This document shows positions 1 to 8,677 of a stretch of 64,000 nucleotides of DNA, in pieces. Both the position numbers and the translations under genes were made by a program. The stretch is from the NCBI GenBank assembly GCA_020630915.1, contig JAHDIF010000007.1, forward strand, positions 62,001 through 126,000, in the 5' to 3' direction. The notes below the pieces were generated by a model. That model ran no database searches. It was not told the origin of the DNA and was given only the letters and a program-made list of their open reading frames with translations. The stretch is from Dokdonia sp. (lineage in GTDB: Bacteria > Bacteroidota > Bacteroidia > Flavobacteriales > Flavobacteriaceae). The stretch's first letter is position 1; each line of letters starts with the position of its first letter.

Positions 1-171
1 GTATGCAGGCGAGCAGAGCGTCTCGCCTCTGCGCTTATGGAGTTAGAACCATTTGACCCTCACACCCTCACCTACCTTAACAGACTTTCTGACTACCTTT
101 TTGTACTGGCACGGAAGTTGTCCTTAGACTTGCAAGCAGACGAGATCAAATGGATCCCGAAAAAATTATAA
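1..171 (+). CDS. ATP:cob(I)alamin adenosyltransferase (PduO-type), 3' end
   Basis: Only the last 56 codons are in the window, read in frame 1 up to the TAA at 169-171. They contain VCRRAER near the start and [14 protein letters not shown] further on, which are the C-terminal signatures of PduO-type corrinoid adenosyltransferases. This family transfers the adenosyl group of ATP to cob(I)alamin to make coenzyme B12. The meaB-type gene at 8670, a chaperone of B12-dependent methylmalonyl-CoA mutase, fits the same cofactor use, but it is 8.5 kb away. The N-terminal part lies off the window, so activity cannot be judged. Confidence 0.85.
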   Translation, partial: VCRRAERLASALMELEPFDPHTLTYLNRLSDYLFVLARKLSLDLQADEIKWIPKKL

Positions 172-194
172 TATCAAGAATACCCTGCTATACC

Positions 195-208
195 GCTTTC
201 GCGAAAGC
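195..208. repeat. GCTTTCGCGAAAGC palindrome, intergenic copy
   Basis: Exact 14-bp palindrome, extended to 16 bp by flanking C and G. It lies between the adenosyltransferase stop and the promoter of the DUF2795 gene. It is one of 18 exact copies in the window. Confidence 0.95.
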
Positions 209-278
209 GTACCACAAACAACGCATCGCTACTGGTTTACACGTTCTTACATTTATTTTGAAATAATCGTGAATTCAC

Positions 279-308
279 TTGGTTTTTTGCCTAGAAAAAT
301 TATTTTTG
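279..308 (+). promoter_or_regulatory. Bacteroidota-type promoter for the DUF2795 gene
   Basis: TTG at 279-281 is followed after 19 bp by TATTTTTG at 301-308, matching the flavobacterial -33 TTG / -7 TAnnTTTG consensus. The start codon is 24 bp downstream, leaving room for a short leader. Confidence 0.6.
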
Positions 309-331
309 CACAAAATTAAAACACATACGCT

Positions 332-553
332 ATGTACTGGACTTTAGAACTGGCTTCTTACCTGAGTGATGCACCTTGGCCCGCAACAAAGGACGAGTTG
401 ATCGATTATGCGATTAGAACAGGAGCACCTCTTGAAGTAGTAGAAAATCTACAAGCTATTGAAGATGAAGGAGATTCTTACGATTCTATAGAAGAGATCT
501 GGCCAGATTATCCCTCAGACGAGGACTACCTCTGGAACGAAGATGAATATTAA
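332..553 (+). CDS. DUF2795 small acidic protein
   Basis: A 73-residue protein beginning MYWTLELASYLSDAPWPATK and containing ELIDYAIRTGAP, the core of the DUF2795 family common in Bacteroidota. The second half is strongly acidic (EDEGDSYDSIEEI, DYPSDEDY). There is no signal peptide or membrane segment, so it should be cytoplasmic. The family has no assigned function that I can state. It has its own promoter upstream and a terminator directly after it, so it is probably monocistronic. The start is set by the only upstream ATG at a good distance from the promoter. Confidence 0.85.
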   Translation: MYWTLELASYLSDAPWPATKDELIDYAIRTGAPLEVVENLQAIEDEGDSYDSIEEIWPDYPSDEDYLWNEDEY

Positions 554-577
554 CAATATATTACGTCAAAACACATT

Positions 578-606
578 AAAAAGTCTCGCAAAGAGGCTTT
601 TTTTTT
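578..606. terminator. Terminator between the DUF2795 gene and secA
   Basis: The stem AGTCTC/GAGGCT around a GCAAA loop is flanked by an A-run on the left and eight Ts on the right. It can work in both directions but serves the + strand gene here. Confidence 0.75.
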
Positions 607-651
607 GAGTAAATTTGACCACCATTACATTTAGAAAAGACAACCATAATT

Positions 652-3600
652 ATGGGATTATTAGATAACGTATTAAAGATTTTTGTAGGCGATAAGTCTA
701 AGCAAGATGTAGGTGCCATTAAACCTATTGTAGAGCAAATAAAATCACACGAGAAAGCATTAGAGTCACTATCCATAGATGGCTTACGCGAAAAAACAAA
801 CGAGTTTAAACAGCGCATAGCAGCAGATCTGAAAGATATAAACGATCAAAAAGCAGCGCTGCAAACACAAGCAGAAAACGAAGAAGATATTGATAAGCGT
901 GAAGACATCTATGCAGAAATAGATACACTCACAGATCAAGCGTATGAAGTTTCAGAAAAAACATTAGCAGATATACTTCCAGAAGCCTTTGCTGTAGTAA
1001 AAGAAACAGCAAAACGTTTTGTGCACAATACTGAGATCGAAGTTACCGCAACAGAATATGACCGTTTATTAAGTGGAACGAAAGACTACGTAACCTTAGA
1101 TGGTGACAAAGCCATCTGGACAAATAGTTGGGATGCTGCAGGTAAAGAAGTAACGTGGGATATGATACACTATGACGTACAGCTCATAGGAGGTATCGCA
1201 ATGCATCAAGGTAAAATTGCAGAGATGCAAACCGGAGAAGGAAAGACCCTTGTGGCTACACTCCCTGTTTATCTTAATGCCCTAACAGGAAATGGAGTAC
1301 ACCTAGTAACCGTAAATGACTACTTAGCAAAGCGTGATAGCGCTTGGATGGCTCCTATCTTTCAGTTTCACGGGCTTACGGTAGATTGTATAGACTACCA
1401 CAGACCTAATAGTCCAGAACGTCGCGCGGCTTACGCTGCAGATATTACATATGGTACGAATAACGAATTTGGTTTTGACTACCTGCGCGATAATATGTCT
1501 CATAAGCCTGAAGATTTAGTGCAACGCCCGCATAACTATGCCATTGTAGATGAGGTTGATTCTGTACTTGTAGATGACGCTCGTACGCCACTTATTATTT
1601 CTGGCCCAGTGCCTAAAGGAGATGTACACGAGTTTGATGCTCTGAAACCTTCTATTGAGAAGATTGTAGATATACAAAGAGCAGAGCTTGTAAAAACGCT
1701 AGCAGAGGCAAAAAAACTTATCTCTGATGGTGATACTAAAGAAGGTGCAATAAAACTCTTACGCGTGTACAGAGGTCTTCCTAAAAACAAAGCCCTCATT
1801 AAGTATTTGAGTGAAGAAGGAATACGCCAGTTACTTCAGAAGACAGAAAACTTCTATATGCAAGATAACAATCGTGAGATGCCTAAAATAGATGAGGCAT
1901 TATACTTCACCATTGATGAAAAGAATAACCAGATCGAACTTACAGATCGTGGTATTGAATATTTATCTGGAAAAGATGATCCTAACTTCTTTGTGATGCC
2001 AGAGATGGGAATGGAAATTTCCAGAATTGAAGAAAAAGGACTTTCTCCAGAACAAGAAGCGGAAGAAAAAGAAGAACTCTTTAGAGAGTTTTCCGTAAAG
2101 TCTGAGCGTATTCATACGATGAATCAACTCCTTAAAGCCTACACCCTATTTGAAAAAGATACGGAGTATGTGGTGATGGAGAATAAGGTGATGATTGTAG
2201 ATGAGCAAACGGGGCGTATTATGGATGGCCGTCGTTACAGTGATGGATTACACCAAGCGATAGAAGCCAAAGAAAATGTAAAGATTGAAGATGCCACCCA
2301 AACCTTTGCAACAGTAACCCTACAGAATTACTTCCGTATGTACCGTAAATTATCTGGTATGACCGGTACTGCGATTACAGAGGCAGGAGAGCTTTGGGAA
2401 ATCTACAAACTGGATGTGGTAGAAATACCTACCAATAGACCTATAGCACGTCACGATAGAGATGATCTCGTTTACAAAACAAAACGTGAGAAATACAATG
2501 CAGTTATAGACGAAGTAACAAAATTATCTAAAGAAGGGAGACCTGTGCTTATAGGCACCACCTCTGTAGAGATTTCTGAATTACTGGGTAAAATGCTTAC
2601 TATGCGCAAGATCCCGCATAATGTATTAAATGCAAAACTTCATAAAAAAGAGGCAGATATTGTTGCAGAAGCAGGTAATGCAGGAGTAGTAACCATTGCT
2701 ACCAATATGGCTGGTCGTGGTACAGATATTAAACTATCCGACCAAGTAAAAGCTGCAGGCGGTCTTGCTATTATAGGTACAGAGCGTCACGATTCTAGAC
2801 GAGTAGACAGACAGTTAAGAGGTCGCTCGGGTCGTCAGGGAGATCCTGGAAGTTCACAGTTTTATGTATCTCTAGAAGATAACCTGATGCGTTTATTTGG
2901 TTCTGAACGTATTGCGAAGATGATGGACCGTATGGGTCTTAAAGAAGGAGAAGTCATACAACACTCTATGATTTCTAAATCTATAGAGCGTGCTCAGAAA
3001 AAAGTTGAAGAGAATAATTTTGGGGTACGTAAGCGACTTCTTGAGTATGATGACGTGATGAATGCACAGCGTGAAGTAGTTTATAAACGCCGTCGTCACG
3101 CATTGCATGGAGAGAGACTGAGAGTAGACCTTGCTAATATGATTTATGACACCTCAGAGGTAATTGTAGAGGCTAATAAGCAAGCACAGGATTACAAGAA
3201 CTTTGAGTTTGAGTTAATTCGCTATTTCTCTATGCCTAGCCCAGTAGACGAAGGCACTTTTTCAAGTATGGGAGAAAAAGAACTTACTGATAAAGTCTAT
3301 CACGCCGCTTTTGATCATTACAAAGACAAAATGACTCGTAATGCAGATCTGGCTTTCCCTATTATTAAGCGAGTGTATGAAGATCCTGCAAGCAAGTTTG
3401 AGCGCATCGTTGTTCCCTTTTCTGATGGTACAAAAGAGCTTCGAGTTGTGACTAACTTACAGGAAGCATATGAAACGGATGGCAAGCAGTTAGTAAACGA
3501 CTTTGAAAAGAATATCACACTCGCTATTATAGATGATGCTTGGAAAACGCATCTTCGCAAGATGGATGAGCTAAAACAATCTGTACAACTTGCCGTACAC

Positions 3601-4014
3601 GAGCAAAAAGATCCTTTGTTAATCTATAAGTTCGAAGCTTTTGAGCTTTTTAAAGCAATGATTGATAAAGTAAATAAAGAAGTAATTTCCTTCTTGTTTA
3701 AAGGAGAGATTCCTCAAGGTAATCAACAACAAGTAGCAGACGCCTCAAAAATACGCGAGCGACGTGAGCAAACACAAACCCAAAAGGAAGAAATTCCTAA
3801 TATGGATGAGCGTGCAGCACAAAGTCGCGCCGCTGGAAACACCCAGCCACAACAGCGCCAAGTAACAGAGACCATCGTAAGACAACAGCCTAAAATAGGT
3901 CGAAACGATCGTGTTACTATAAAAAATGTACTCTCAGGAGAAAACAAAACCCTAAAATACAAACAAGCAGAACCTCTTATTGCAAAAGGGCAATGGGTAC
4001 TTGTTGAAGAATAA
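652..4014 (+). CDS. secA: SecA preprotein translocase ATPase
   Basis: A 1120-residue SecA, the cytoplasmic ATPase that drives preproteins through SecYEG. Walker A is MQTGEGKT at residues 192-199, the DEVD box is at 300-303, and motif V/VI (NMAGRGTDIKL, then QLRGRSGRQGDPGSSQFY) starts near 685. It is about 220 residues longer than the E. coli protein; the extra length lies mainly around residues 340-500 between the DEAD core and the SEC-like ATPase half, as in other Bacteroidota. The C-terminus reads KIGRNDRVTIKNVL and has no CxCxSGxxxxxC(H/C) zinc motif, so the usual SecB/lipid-binding tail is replaced. It starts at the ATG after the terminator at 578-606 and is followed by its own hairpin at 4038. 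Confidence 0.98.
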   Translation: MGLLDNVLKIFVGDKSKQDVGAIKPIVEQIKSHEKALESLSIDGLREKTNEFKQRIAADLKDINDQKAALQTQAENEEDIDKREDIYAEIDTLTDQAYEVSEKTLADILPEAFAVVKETAKRFVHNTEIEVTATEYDRLLSGTKDYVTLDGDKAIWTNSWDAAGKEVTWDMIHYDVQLIGGIAMHQGKIAEMQTGEGKTLVATLPVYLNALTGNGVHLVTVNDYLAKRDSAWMAPIFQFHGLTVDCIDYHRPNSPERRAAYAADITYGTNNEFGFDYLRDNMSHKPEDLVQRPHNYAIVDEVDSVLVDDARTPLIISGPVPKGDVHEFDALKPSIEKIVDIQRAELVKTLAEAKKLISDGDTKEGAIKLLRVYRGLPKNKALIKYLSEEGIRQLLQKTENFYMQDNNREMPKIDEALYFTIDEKNNQIELTDRGIEYLSGKDDPNFFVMPEMGMEISRIEEKGLSPEQEAEEKEELFREFSVKSERIHTMNQLLKAYTLFEKDTEYVVMENKVMIVDEQTGRIMDGRRYSDGLHQAIEAKENVKIEDATQTFATVTLQNYFRMYRKLSGMTGTAITEAGELWEIYKLDVVEIPTNRPIARHDRDDLVYKTKREKYNAVIDEVTKLSKEGRPVLIGTTSVEISELLGKMLTMRKIPHNVLNAKLHKKEADIVAEAGNAGVVTIATNMAGRGTDIKLSDQVKAAGGLAIIGTERHDSRRVDRQLRGRSGRQGDPGSSQFYVSLEDNLMRLFGSERIAKMMDRMGLKEGEVIQHSMISKSIERAQKKVEENNFGVRKRLLEYDDVMNAQREVVYKRRRHALHGERLRVDLANMIYDTSEVIVEANKQAQDYKNFEFELIRYFSMPSPVDEGTFSSMGEKELTDKVYHAAFDHYKDKMTRNADLAFPIIKRVYEDPASKFERIVVPFSDGTKELRVVTNLQEAYETDGKQLVNDFEKNITLAIIDDAWKTHLRKMDELKQSVQLAVHEQKDPLLIYKFEAFELFKAMIDKVNKEVISFLFKGEIPQGNQQQVADASKIRERREQTQTQKEEIPNMDERAAQSRAAGNTQPQQRQVTETIVRQQPKIGRNDRVTIKNVLSGENKTLKYKQAEPLIAKGQWVLVEE

Positions 4015-4037
4015 AAATAAGTACATCTTATATAAGA

Positions 4038-4070
4038 TAAGGCGAGAACCCACAAAGGCTCGTCTTATTC
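4038..4070 (+). terminator. Hairpin after secA, probable terminator
   Basis: TAAGGCGAG at 4038-4046 pairs with CTCGTCTTA at 4059-4067 with one G-T wobble, followed by a short T-rich stretch. It lies just before the next start codon, so termination may be partial. Confidence 0.5.
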
Positions 4071-4078
4071 TTCCATTT

Positions 4079-4894
4079 ATGAAGTATCCTATACAATTAA
4101 TCTGCACAGATATAGACGGCACCCTGCTTAATGCAGAGCGTTGGTTAAGTGAGGATACGGTTACCGCTTTCGCGAAAGCGGGATTACCCACCATCCTAGC
4201 CTCTTCTCGAATGCCTAGTGCATTAACTTACCTGCAAGAAGGTCTCAATATTTTAGGGAGTCCACTCATCGCCTATAATGGAGGTCTTATCATTGGGAAT
4301 AACGGAGCTTTAATCCAGAGTAATACTTTCCATCTAGGCATATTAGAAGTTATAATTGACCACCAAGTACTGCACAAGTATAACCTTAGTATATACTCCA
4401 ATGACGATTGGTTTACTGCAGAAGATGATCAATGGACAAAAAGAGAAAAAAATAACACCCGTGTCCAACCTACCCTGCAAAATGTACAGGACACCCTACG
4501 TAAACTGGCCATCGAAAAAAGAGGCATTCATAAGTTAATGTGTATGGGAGATCCTGCAGCCCTCGATCACCTTGTGGTACTTTTAAAAGTGTATAAAAAT
4601 ACGGTACACCTGTACCGCTCAAAAGACACTTATCTCGAAATCACTCCAAGGGACATAGATAAAGCCAAAGCCCTTAAACTTGTCATAGAAACCGAATATG
4701 ATTTTGGGATGGAATCTGTAATGGCTTTTGGTGATAACCACAATGACGACGAATTGATAAAGCACGCCGGCTTGGGTGTGGCAGTAGGCAATGCAACAGA
4801 AACACTTAAATCACTAGCAGACTATGTGAGTCCTTCTACTAATAAGGAAAATGCTGTCGCAAAAGCAATTAATAAATTTTTAATAACAGATTAG
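4079..4894 (+). CDS. HAD-superfamily hydrolase, Cof type
   Basis: A 271-residue cytosolic phosphatase of the Cof/YidA branch of the HAD superfamily. Motif I is TDIDGTLL near residue 10 and motif IV is GDNHNDDELI near residue 220, with the large C2-type cap between them. Such enzymes dephosphorylate sugar phosphates, nucleotides or FMN; the substrate cannot be read here. I start at the ATG at 4079 (MKYPIQLICTDIDGT) because motif I must lie near the N-terminus; the longer frame from 3980 would overlap secA. An exact palindrome copy at 4166-4179 encodes AFAKA shortly after motif I, in a linker. The 3' end overlaps the convergent M23 gene by 26 bp. Confidence 0.9.
   Translation: MKYPIQLICTDIDGTLLNAERWLSEDTVTAFAKAGLPTILASSRMPSALTYLQEGLNILGSPLIAYNGGLIIGNNGALIQSNTFHLGILEVIIDHQVLHKYNLSIYSNDDWFTAEDDQWTKREKNNTRVQPTLQNVQDTLRKLAIEKRGIHKLMCMGDPAALDHLVVLLKVYKNTVHLYRSKDTYLEITPRDIDKAKALKLVIETEYDFGMESVMAFGDNHNDDELIKHAGLGVAVGNATETLKSLADYVSPSTNKENAVAKAINKFLITD
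4166..4179. repeat. GCTTTCGCGAAAGC palindrome inside the HAD gene
   Basis: Exact copy read in the AFAKA frame (TVTAFAKAGLP). Confidence 0.95.
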
Positions 4895-5558
4895 GATCAG
4901 GACAGTTCTCCTTGTAAAATTCTAGTTGAGAGCGTGAGGACACGCCTGGATAGTCTCCTTTCTTTTCCTCCATATCTCGAATTACTTGAAAATGTAAGTG
5001 CGGCGCATAGCAACCGTTTACCTCAGGTTCTCCTAACCAGGCAATGAGATCTCCCGCCTGTACTCGCTGTCCAACCGCCTTTCTTTTTAAAGACTCTATA
5101 CTTAAGTGCCCATACAACGTATGAAAGGAATAGTCTTCAAAACGGTGTTCTAATATAATGGTAGGACCGTAGTCACCAAAATTGGTATTCTCTTGAAAAC
5201 TATGCACAACACCATCAAGCGGAGTAAAGACTTCTGTCCCGGCATTACACCACAAGTCTATTCCTAAGTGTATATTCCTTTTATCTTCTGGTTTTGTGCC
5301 TTGAAAATAATCAGATCGGTCGTATAATTTGCGTTGCTCTAGATAGCCACCATAGGCTACTTTAGCCTTGTTCACTTTTAAAAACTTTTGTAATTGATTG
5401 TGATGAGCCTCGGGATCTTGAAGGATCGCTATATCTAGTTGCTCATTAGACGAAGAAAGGTCTAAAGCAACAAAATCCTTTCTGTGAAAAGAAGGATTGA
5501 TAATGGGAGTAAACTTTCGCGTAAGCGAATTTAATATTTGTTTAAAATGCATATGCAT
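4869..5558 (-). CDS. M23-family (LytM-type) metallopeptidase
   Basis: 229 residues with a C-terminal LytM domain: HLGIDLWC provides the first zinc His and Asp, HTLYGHLS the central His and HLHFQ the last His. The family cleaves glycyl or D-Ala-mDAP bonds of peptidoglycan. No signal peptide or membrane segment is visible in MHMHFKQILNSLTRKF or after it, so export is unclear and the protein could act on a non-wall substrate. The N-terminal 80 residues are unrecognised. A decayed palindrome (ACTTTCGCGTAAGC, 5512-5525) encodes part of SLTRKF. A second ATG two codons in is an equally possible start. Its 3' end overlaps the HAD gene. Confidence 0.85.
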   Translation of the reverse strand: MHMHFKQILNSLTRKFTPIINPSFHRKDFVALDLSSSNEQLDIAILQDPEAHHNQLQKFLKVNKAKVAYGGYLEQRKLYDRSDYFQGTKPEDKRNIHLGIDLWCNAGTEVFTPLDGVVHSFQENTNFGDYGPTIILEHRFEDYSFHTLYGHLSIESLKRKAVGQRVQAGDLIAWLGEPEVNGCYAPHLHFQVIRDMEEKKGDYPGVSSRSQLEFYKENCPDPNLLLKIY

Positions 5559-5600
5559 ACTCTAATATACCAAAATAGGGATATACTAAAATACCACAAT

Positions 5601-7322
5601 CTATTTTAAAACTACATCGCTATACTTAGCCGTAATTGTGATCACATTACTTGTGCTTCTCGATTTATGGTAGCCGTTTACCATTTCTGTTTTCCCATTT
5701 TTCATAGACTTTGTTTCTAACTGGCGCGGTAATAAAAACTCGTTATGCTCTCCGCTGTAGTTAAAGTTAAAAGCACCTTCTGGCAAATTTAAAACTAGGT
5801 CACTATTCTCAAGAATGAGGGTGAGTGATCCAAAATCATCACTTACTTGAGGGATTGACAACTGACCAAAAGAACCAGAGATCATCCCAGAGCCGTTTAG
5901 TCTATTAATAACCACATTACTAGAATTTGAGGTGATTGCAATATCTTTTGCATTTGCGATTGTACATTCCTTTACGTGACTGGCAGTAAGTCTACCCCCA
6001 TTCCAAGTTGCCACGCTAATAGGACTGTAAGAAACATCGATGGAGGTATCTCCTCCATCGATGCTAGCGGCAGCAAGACTGCCGTGTGTTATAGTTCCCT
6101 TTGCATTATACGCACTGGCCATTTTTACTTTTCCGTAGCGTACGTTAAGATCCAGTTCTGCCTTTTTAGGCATCTTGATTTTAATCACACGTTTTACATC
6201 TCTATTAGAAGGGCGTTTCTTATCTGTATCCACATTCATTCTAATATGAGTACTGGTGTTGCCGTTTTTGTCTCTAGTCGTAGTCTTTTCCCATTCACCT
6301 TCGTGCTCTTCTGCCCATTTTTCCATCTTCTCTCCAAACTCTTCTCCCCAAGCTTCCATAGACTTCCCAAAGTCTTCTCCCCAATCTTCAAAAGCATTTT
6401 CCATAGATTTCCCAAAATTCTCTCCCCAAGCTTCCATAGCTTCTCCAAAACCTTCCATTTTAATTTCAAAATTATCACCCCAAGCTTCCATATCCTTTTC
6501 AAAGCTATCTCCCCAATCTTCCATATCTTCTAACCAACGATCTGTTTCTCTTACTGATACATCAGTACCATACTTTCTATTGAGTTTATCCACATAGCGC
6601 TGCTTATCTTTACGATACTCGTTATCATTAAAATTCATATTACGGGTTTTCCCAAATGGCCATTGTGGGATATCCTTAAGACTACTTAGAGCTCCACCTA
6701 GATTTCCTAAATTCCAATTTCCTTCATTTTCTTTTTCCCATTTGTCCATTGCCTTATCAAAGTCAGGTCCAAATTGATCCTCCATTTGTTTCTCATATCC
6801 CTTTAAATATGCCTTTCCATCACGTTCATACGCCTCGTGATCAAACTTTACTTTTCCTAAACCATTATAAAATTCTGCTGGTAAAGGAGTGCCTGCAAAA
6901 CTTTCTAATAAAGGTCCTACAATTCCTTCCATAACGGGTTCTACAATACTTATTGCTCCTCCTACTATAGGACCTATATTAATATCTAAATCATCGAGAT
7001 CGTCAAGGTTTATTACTGTTGCATCTCCATAACCACTGGCACTAGATATACGTACGCTGTTACTATTACCACTTACAGAAAGATCCCAATCTTCTAGAGC
7101 GTCTCCCACATTCTTGCCCTCAACATAGGCTTCTACAGAAACTTCATCTTTACTCCACGTTTCAAAAATTACATCTGCATAACGGGTATCTACCTCGATC
7201 TCCACGTCCTTATTAACGTTAAATCGCTCATTCAATTTTTCTTTTTTTACCTGAGCAAAAACAGCATTGGACATCACAAAAAACGTGAGTATCAAAAGCC
7301 AATTAATTTTATTAGTTTTCAT
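5601..7322 (-). CDS. Secreted DUF4097-like adhesin with 11-residue repeats, in an ECF-sigma operon
   Basis: A 573-residue exported protein: a signal peptide ends at VFAQ (about residue 24), then a DTRYADVIFETWSKDEV segment as in DUF4097 putative adhesins. Residues about 263-342 are a run of near-repeats of the form MExWGxxFxxx, predicted to be amphipathic helix. The C-terminal 190 residues are beta-rich (DLNVRYGKVKMASAYNAKG, later NSDLVLNLPEGAFNF), which fits the DUF4097 beta-solenoid. It starts 6 bp after the anti-sigma stop, so the three genes form one operon. DUF4097 proteins often sit with ECF sigma/anti-sigma pairs in Bacteroidota; their molecular role is not known to me. The helical insert is unusual. 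Confidence 0.75.
   Translation of the reverse strand: MKTNKINWLLILTFFVMSNAVFAQVKKEKLNERFNVNKDVEIEVDTRYADVIFETWSKDEVSVEAYVEGKNVGDALEDWDLSVSGNSNSVRISSASGYGDATVINLDDLDDLDINIGPIVGGAISIVEPVMEGIVGPLLESFAGTPLPAEFYNGLGKVKFDHEAYERDGKAYLKGYEKQMEDQFGPDFDKAMDKWEKENEGNWNLGNLGGALSSLKDIPQWPFGKTRNMNFNDNEYRKDKQRYVDKLNRKYGTDVSVRETDRWLEDMEDWGDSFEKDMEAWGDNFEIKMEGFGEAMEAWGENFGKSMENAFEDWGEDFGKSMEAWGEEFGEKMEKWAEEHEGEWEKTTTRDKNGNTSTHIRMNVDTDKKRPSNRDVKRVIKIKMPKKAELDLNVRYGKVKMASAYNAKGTITHGSLAAASIDGGDTSIDVSYSPISVATWNGGRLTASHVKECTIANAKDIAITSNSSNVVINRLNGSGMISGSFGQLSIPQVSDDFGSLTLILENSDLVLNLPEGAFNFNYSGEHNEFLLPRQLETKSMKNGKTEMVNGYHKSRSTSNVITITAKYSDVVLK
6290..6530 (-). repeat. Degenerate tandem repeat coding for MExWGxxFxxx units
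   Basis: About six to eight 33-bp units inside the DUF4097-like gene. They are recognisable on the + strand as recurring CCCCAAGCTTCCAT or CCCCAATCTTC blocks. Two units are shortened (MEGFGEA and MENAFE), so the array has drifted or lost bases in multiples of three. Confidence 0.75.
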
Positions 7323-7328
7323 AATTCT

Positions 7329-7934
7329 TTAGACTGTTTGTTCAGCATCTTGAGATGCCTTTAATTCGGTTAATTTTTTCTTTAGTTTAGATAATAACTC
7401 TAAACGTAATTTTAAATTTTCTACCATAGCGTTTACCATTTCTTCACTTATTCCACTCTCGGTAATCTCTTGGTTTAAACGTGCATACTCTGCATCTAGT
7501 TGTGCTAGCTGTTTTAAAAAGGCATCTACGAGTTCCTTATTTTCATCTGTAATTTCTAGACGGGCGATCTCTACGTTTATACTTGCGAGGTAATAATCTT
7601 CTACCTTTTTAAACTGTGGAGATAAATCACTCAACTGTACTGTCGGGTCTTCTTTAGGCTGTTCTTGACCTTCTGTAGATACGATTTGTGTATCCGCTTT
7701 TGCGAAGGCCTCTTTACCAACAAACCACACGATACCTCCTGCTAGAATAAGAACAGCTGCTATTTTGAGAAAGAAATTCCATCCACTACTAGTGTTTCCT
7801 CCACTGTTTCTATTTTCTTCTTGCTCCGGCAATGCTTTTGCAAGTCGCTCTTCAAATCGAGATTGATGCCCTTCTCTTAGTGTAAGATCATCTTCCCTAC
7901 TATCTCTCATCATTTCTCTAAGATCCTGTGCCAT
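7329..7934 (-). CDS. Probable membrane anti-sigma factor
   Basis: 201 residues: a charged cytoplasmic N-terminus of about 48 residues (REMMRDSREDDLTLREGHQ), one membrane helix (FFLKIAAVLILAGGIVWFVG, about 52-71), and a long helical extracytoplasmic part rich in Leu, Glu and Lys. It has no HxxxCxxC zinc motif, so it is not a classical ZAS anti-sigma; the assignment comes from its topology and from overlapping the sigma gene by 17 bp. Just after the membrane helix EAFAKADTQ is encoded by a decayed palindrome copy (CGCTTTTGCGAAGGC). It probably holds the sigma factor at the membrane and releases it on an envelope signal. Confidence 0.7.
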   Translation of the reverse strand: MAQDLREMMRDSREDDLTLREGHQSRFEERLAKALPEQEENRNSGGNTSSGWNFFLKIAAVLILAGGIVWFVGKEAFAKADTQIVSTEGQEQPKEDPTVQLSDLSPQFKKVEDYYLASINVEIARLEITDENKELVDAFLKQLAQLDAEYARLNQEITESGISEEMVNAMVENLKLRLELLSKLKKKLTELKASQDAEQTV

Positions 7935-8466
7935 AATGCAACATTTTTAATTGTTCTTGCAACTTCTTTTTACCTCGGTGCACCAACGTACGAGAAGCTA
8001 CTTCTGTTATTTCTAATATTTCAGAAATTTCCTGATGGTCATACCCTTCTACTAAGAATAGCATTAATGGATAACGGTATTTTTCAGGCAATTCTTCGAT
8101 TTCCTTTTTGATGTGGTCTACAGTAACCTGATCGTGCACTTCCCAGTTTTCTGTATCCTCATCTACTTTACCTATAACTTCTTCATTAAGTGCTATGAGT
8201 GTCGCTTTTTTTGCTTTGATCATATCGAGACTTTTATTGATCACGATACGCTTAAGCCAAGCTCCAAAGGTTACCTCTCCAGTAAATTGATGCAATTTTA
8301 AAAAGGCATTGATAAAGCCTTCGTGCATCGCTTCTTCTGCTTCATATGTGTTCTTTAAAAATCGAAAGGCCACGTGGTACATACCATCACAGTATTTATT
8401 GTACAATTGCAGCTGCGCCTTTCGGTCGTTAAGTTTACACTGTTCTATGATTTCTGTTACAAGCAA
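7918..8466 (-). CDS. ECF-family RNA polymerase sigma factor
   Basis: 182 residues with region 2 (LYNKYCDGMYHVAFRFLKN, then FGAWLKRIVINKSLDMIK) and region 4 (IEELPEKYRYPLMLFLVEG followed by the helix-turn-helix HQEISEILEITEVASRTLVHRGKKKL). It directs RNA polymerase to a regulon that cannot be read here but probably includes its own operon. The start is TTG at 8466; no ATG occurs upstream in the open frame and the next ATG (residue 29) would cut region 2. A TAAATTTG -7-like box lies on the minus strand at 8555-8562, with no convincing -33 element. Confidence 0.93.
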   Translation of the reverse strand: MLVTEIIEQCKLNDRKAQLQLYNKYCDGMYHVAFRFLKNTYEAEEAMHEGFINAFLKLHQFTGEVTFGAWLKRIVINKSLDMIKAKKATLIALNEEVIGKVDEDTENWEVHDQVTVDHIKKEIEELPEKYRYPLMLFLVEGYDHQEISEILEITEVASRTLVHRGKKKLQEQLKMLHYGTGS

Positions 8467-8602
8467 ATTTGATGGTTGATTAAGTTGCTATTCTGTCTAA
8501 ATACGATTGGTAATTCTCCATGTTGCAAAAAACATAAAAAAAATTTCTCCTCCTCAAATTTACTACCTTTACGTAACAATGAATTAAGGGAATAATGAGT
8601 TA

Positions 8603-8677
8603 ATGCGCTATTATTTACCAAAATACCAATACATCAAAATACCAACATACCAACATACCAACATACCAGTTGAATAA
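8603..8677 (+). other. Possible short upstream ORF overlapping the meaB start
   Basis: ATG at 8603 opens a 24-codon frame that runs through the 8-bp repeats and ends at TAA 8675-8677. It overlaps the TTG start of meaB at 8670 in the arrangement TTGAATAA. It could couple or modulate meaB translation. There is no independent sign that it is translated. Confidence 0.25.
8641..8668 (+). repeat. 8-bp tandem repeat ACCAACAT before meaB
   Basis: Three perfect units at 8641-8664 and a half unit (ACCA) follow degenerate relatives (AATACCAATACATCAA) upstream. The array ends 2 bp before the TTG start codon of meaB. Confidence 0.9.

Noticed and set aside
613-633. TTTG...TACATTTA as a secA promoter
   Set aside because: The two boxes are only about 8 bp apart, far from the 19-23 bp needed.
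5976-6533. A 185-codon + strand open frame opposite the DUF4097-like gene
   Set aside because: It is the antisense shadow of the 33-bp coding repeats; the lack of stops follows from the repeat pattern. It has no family resemblance.
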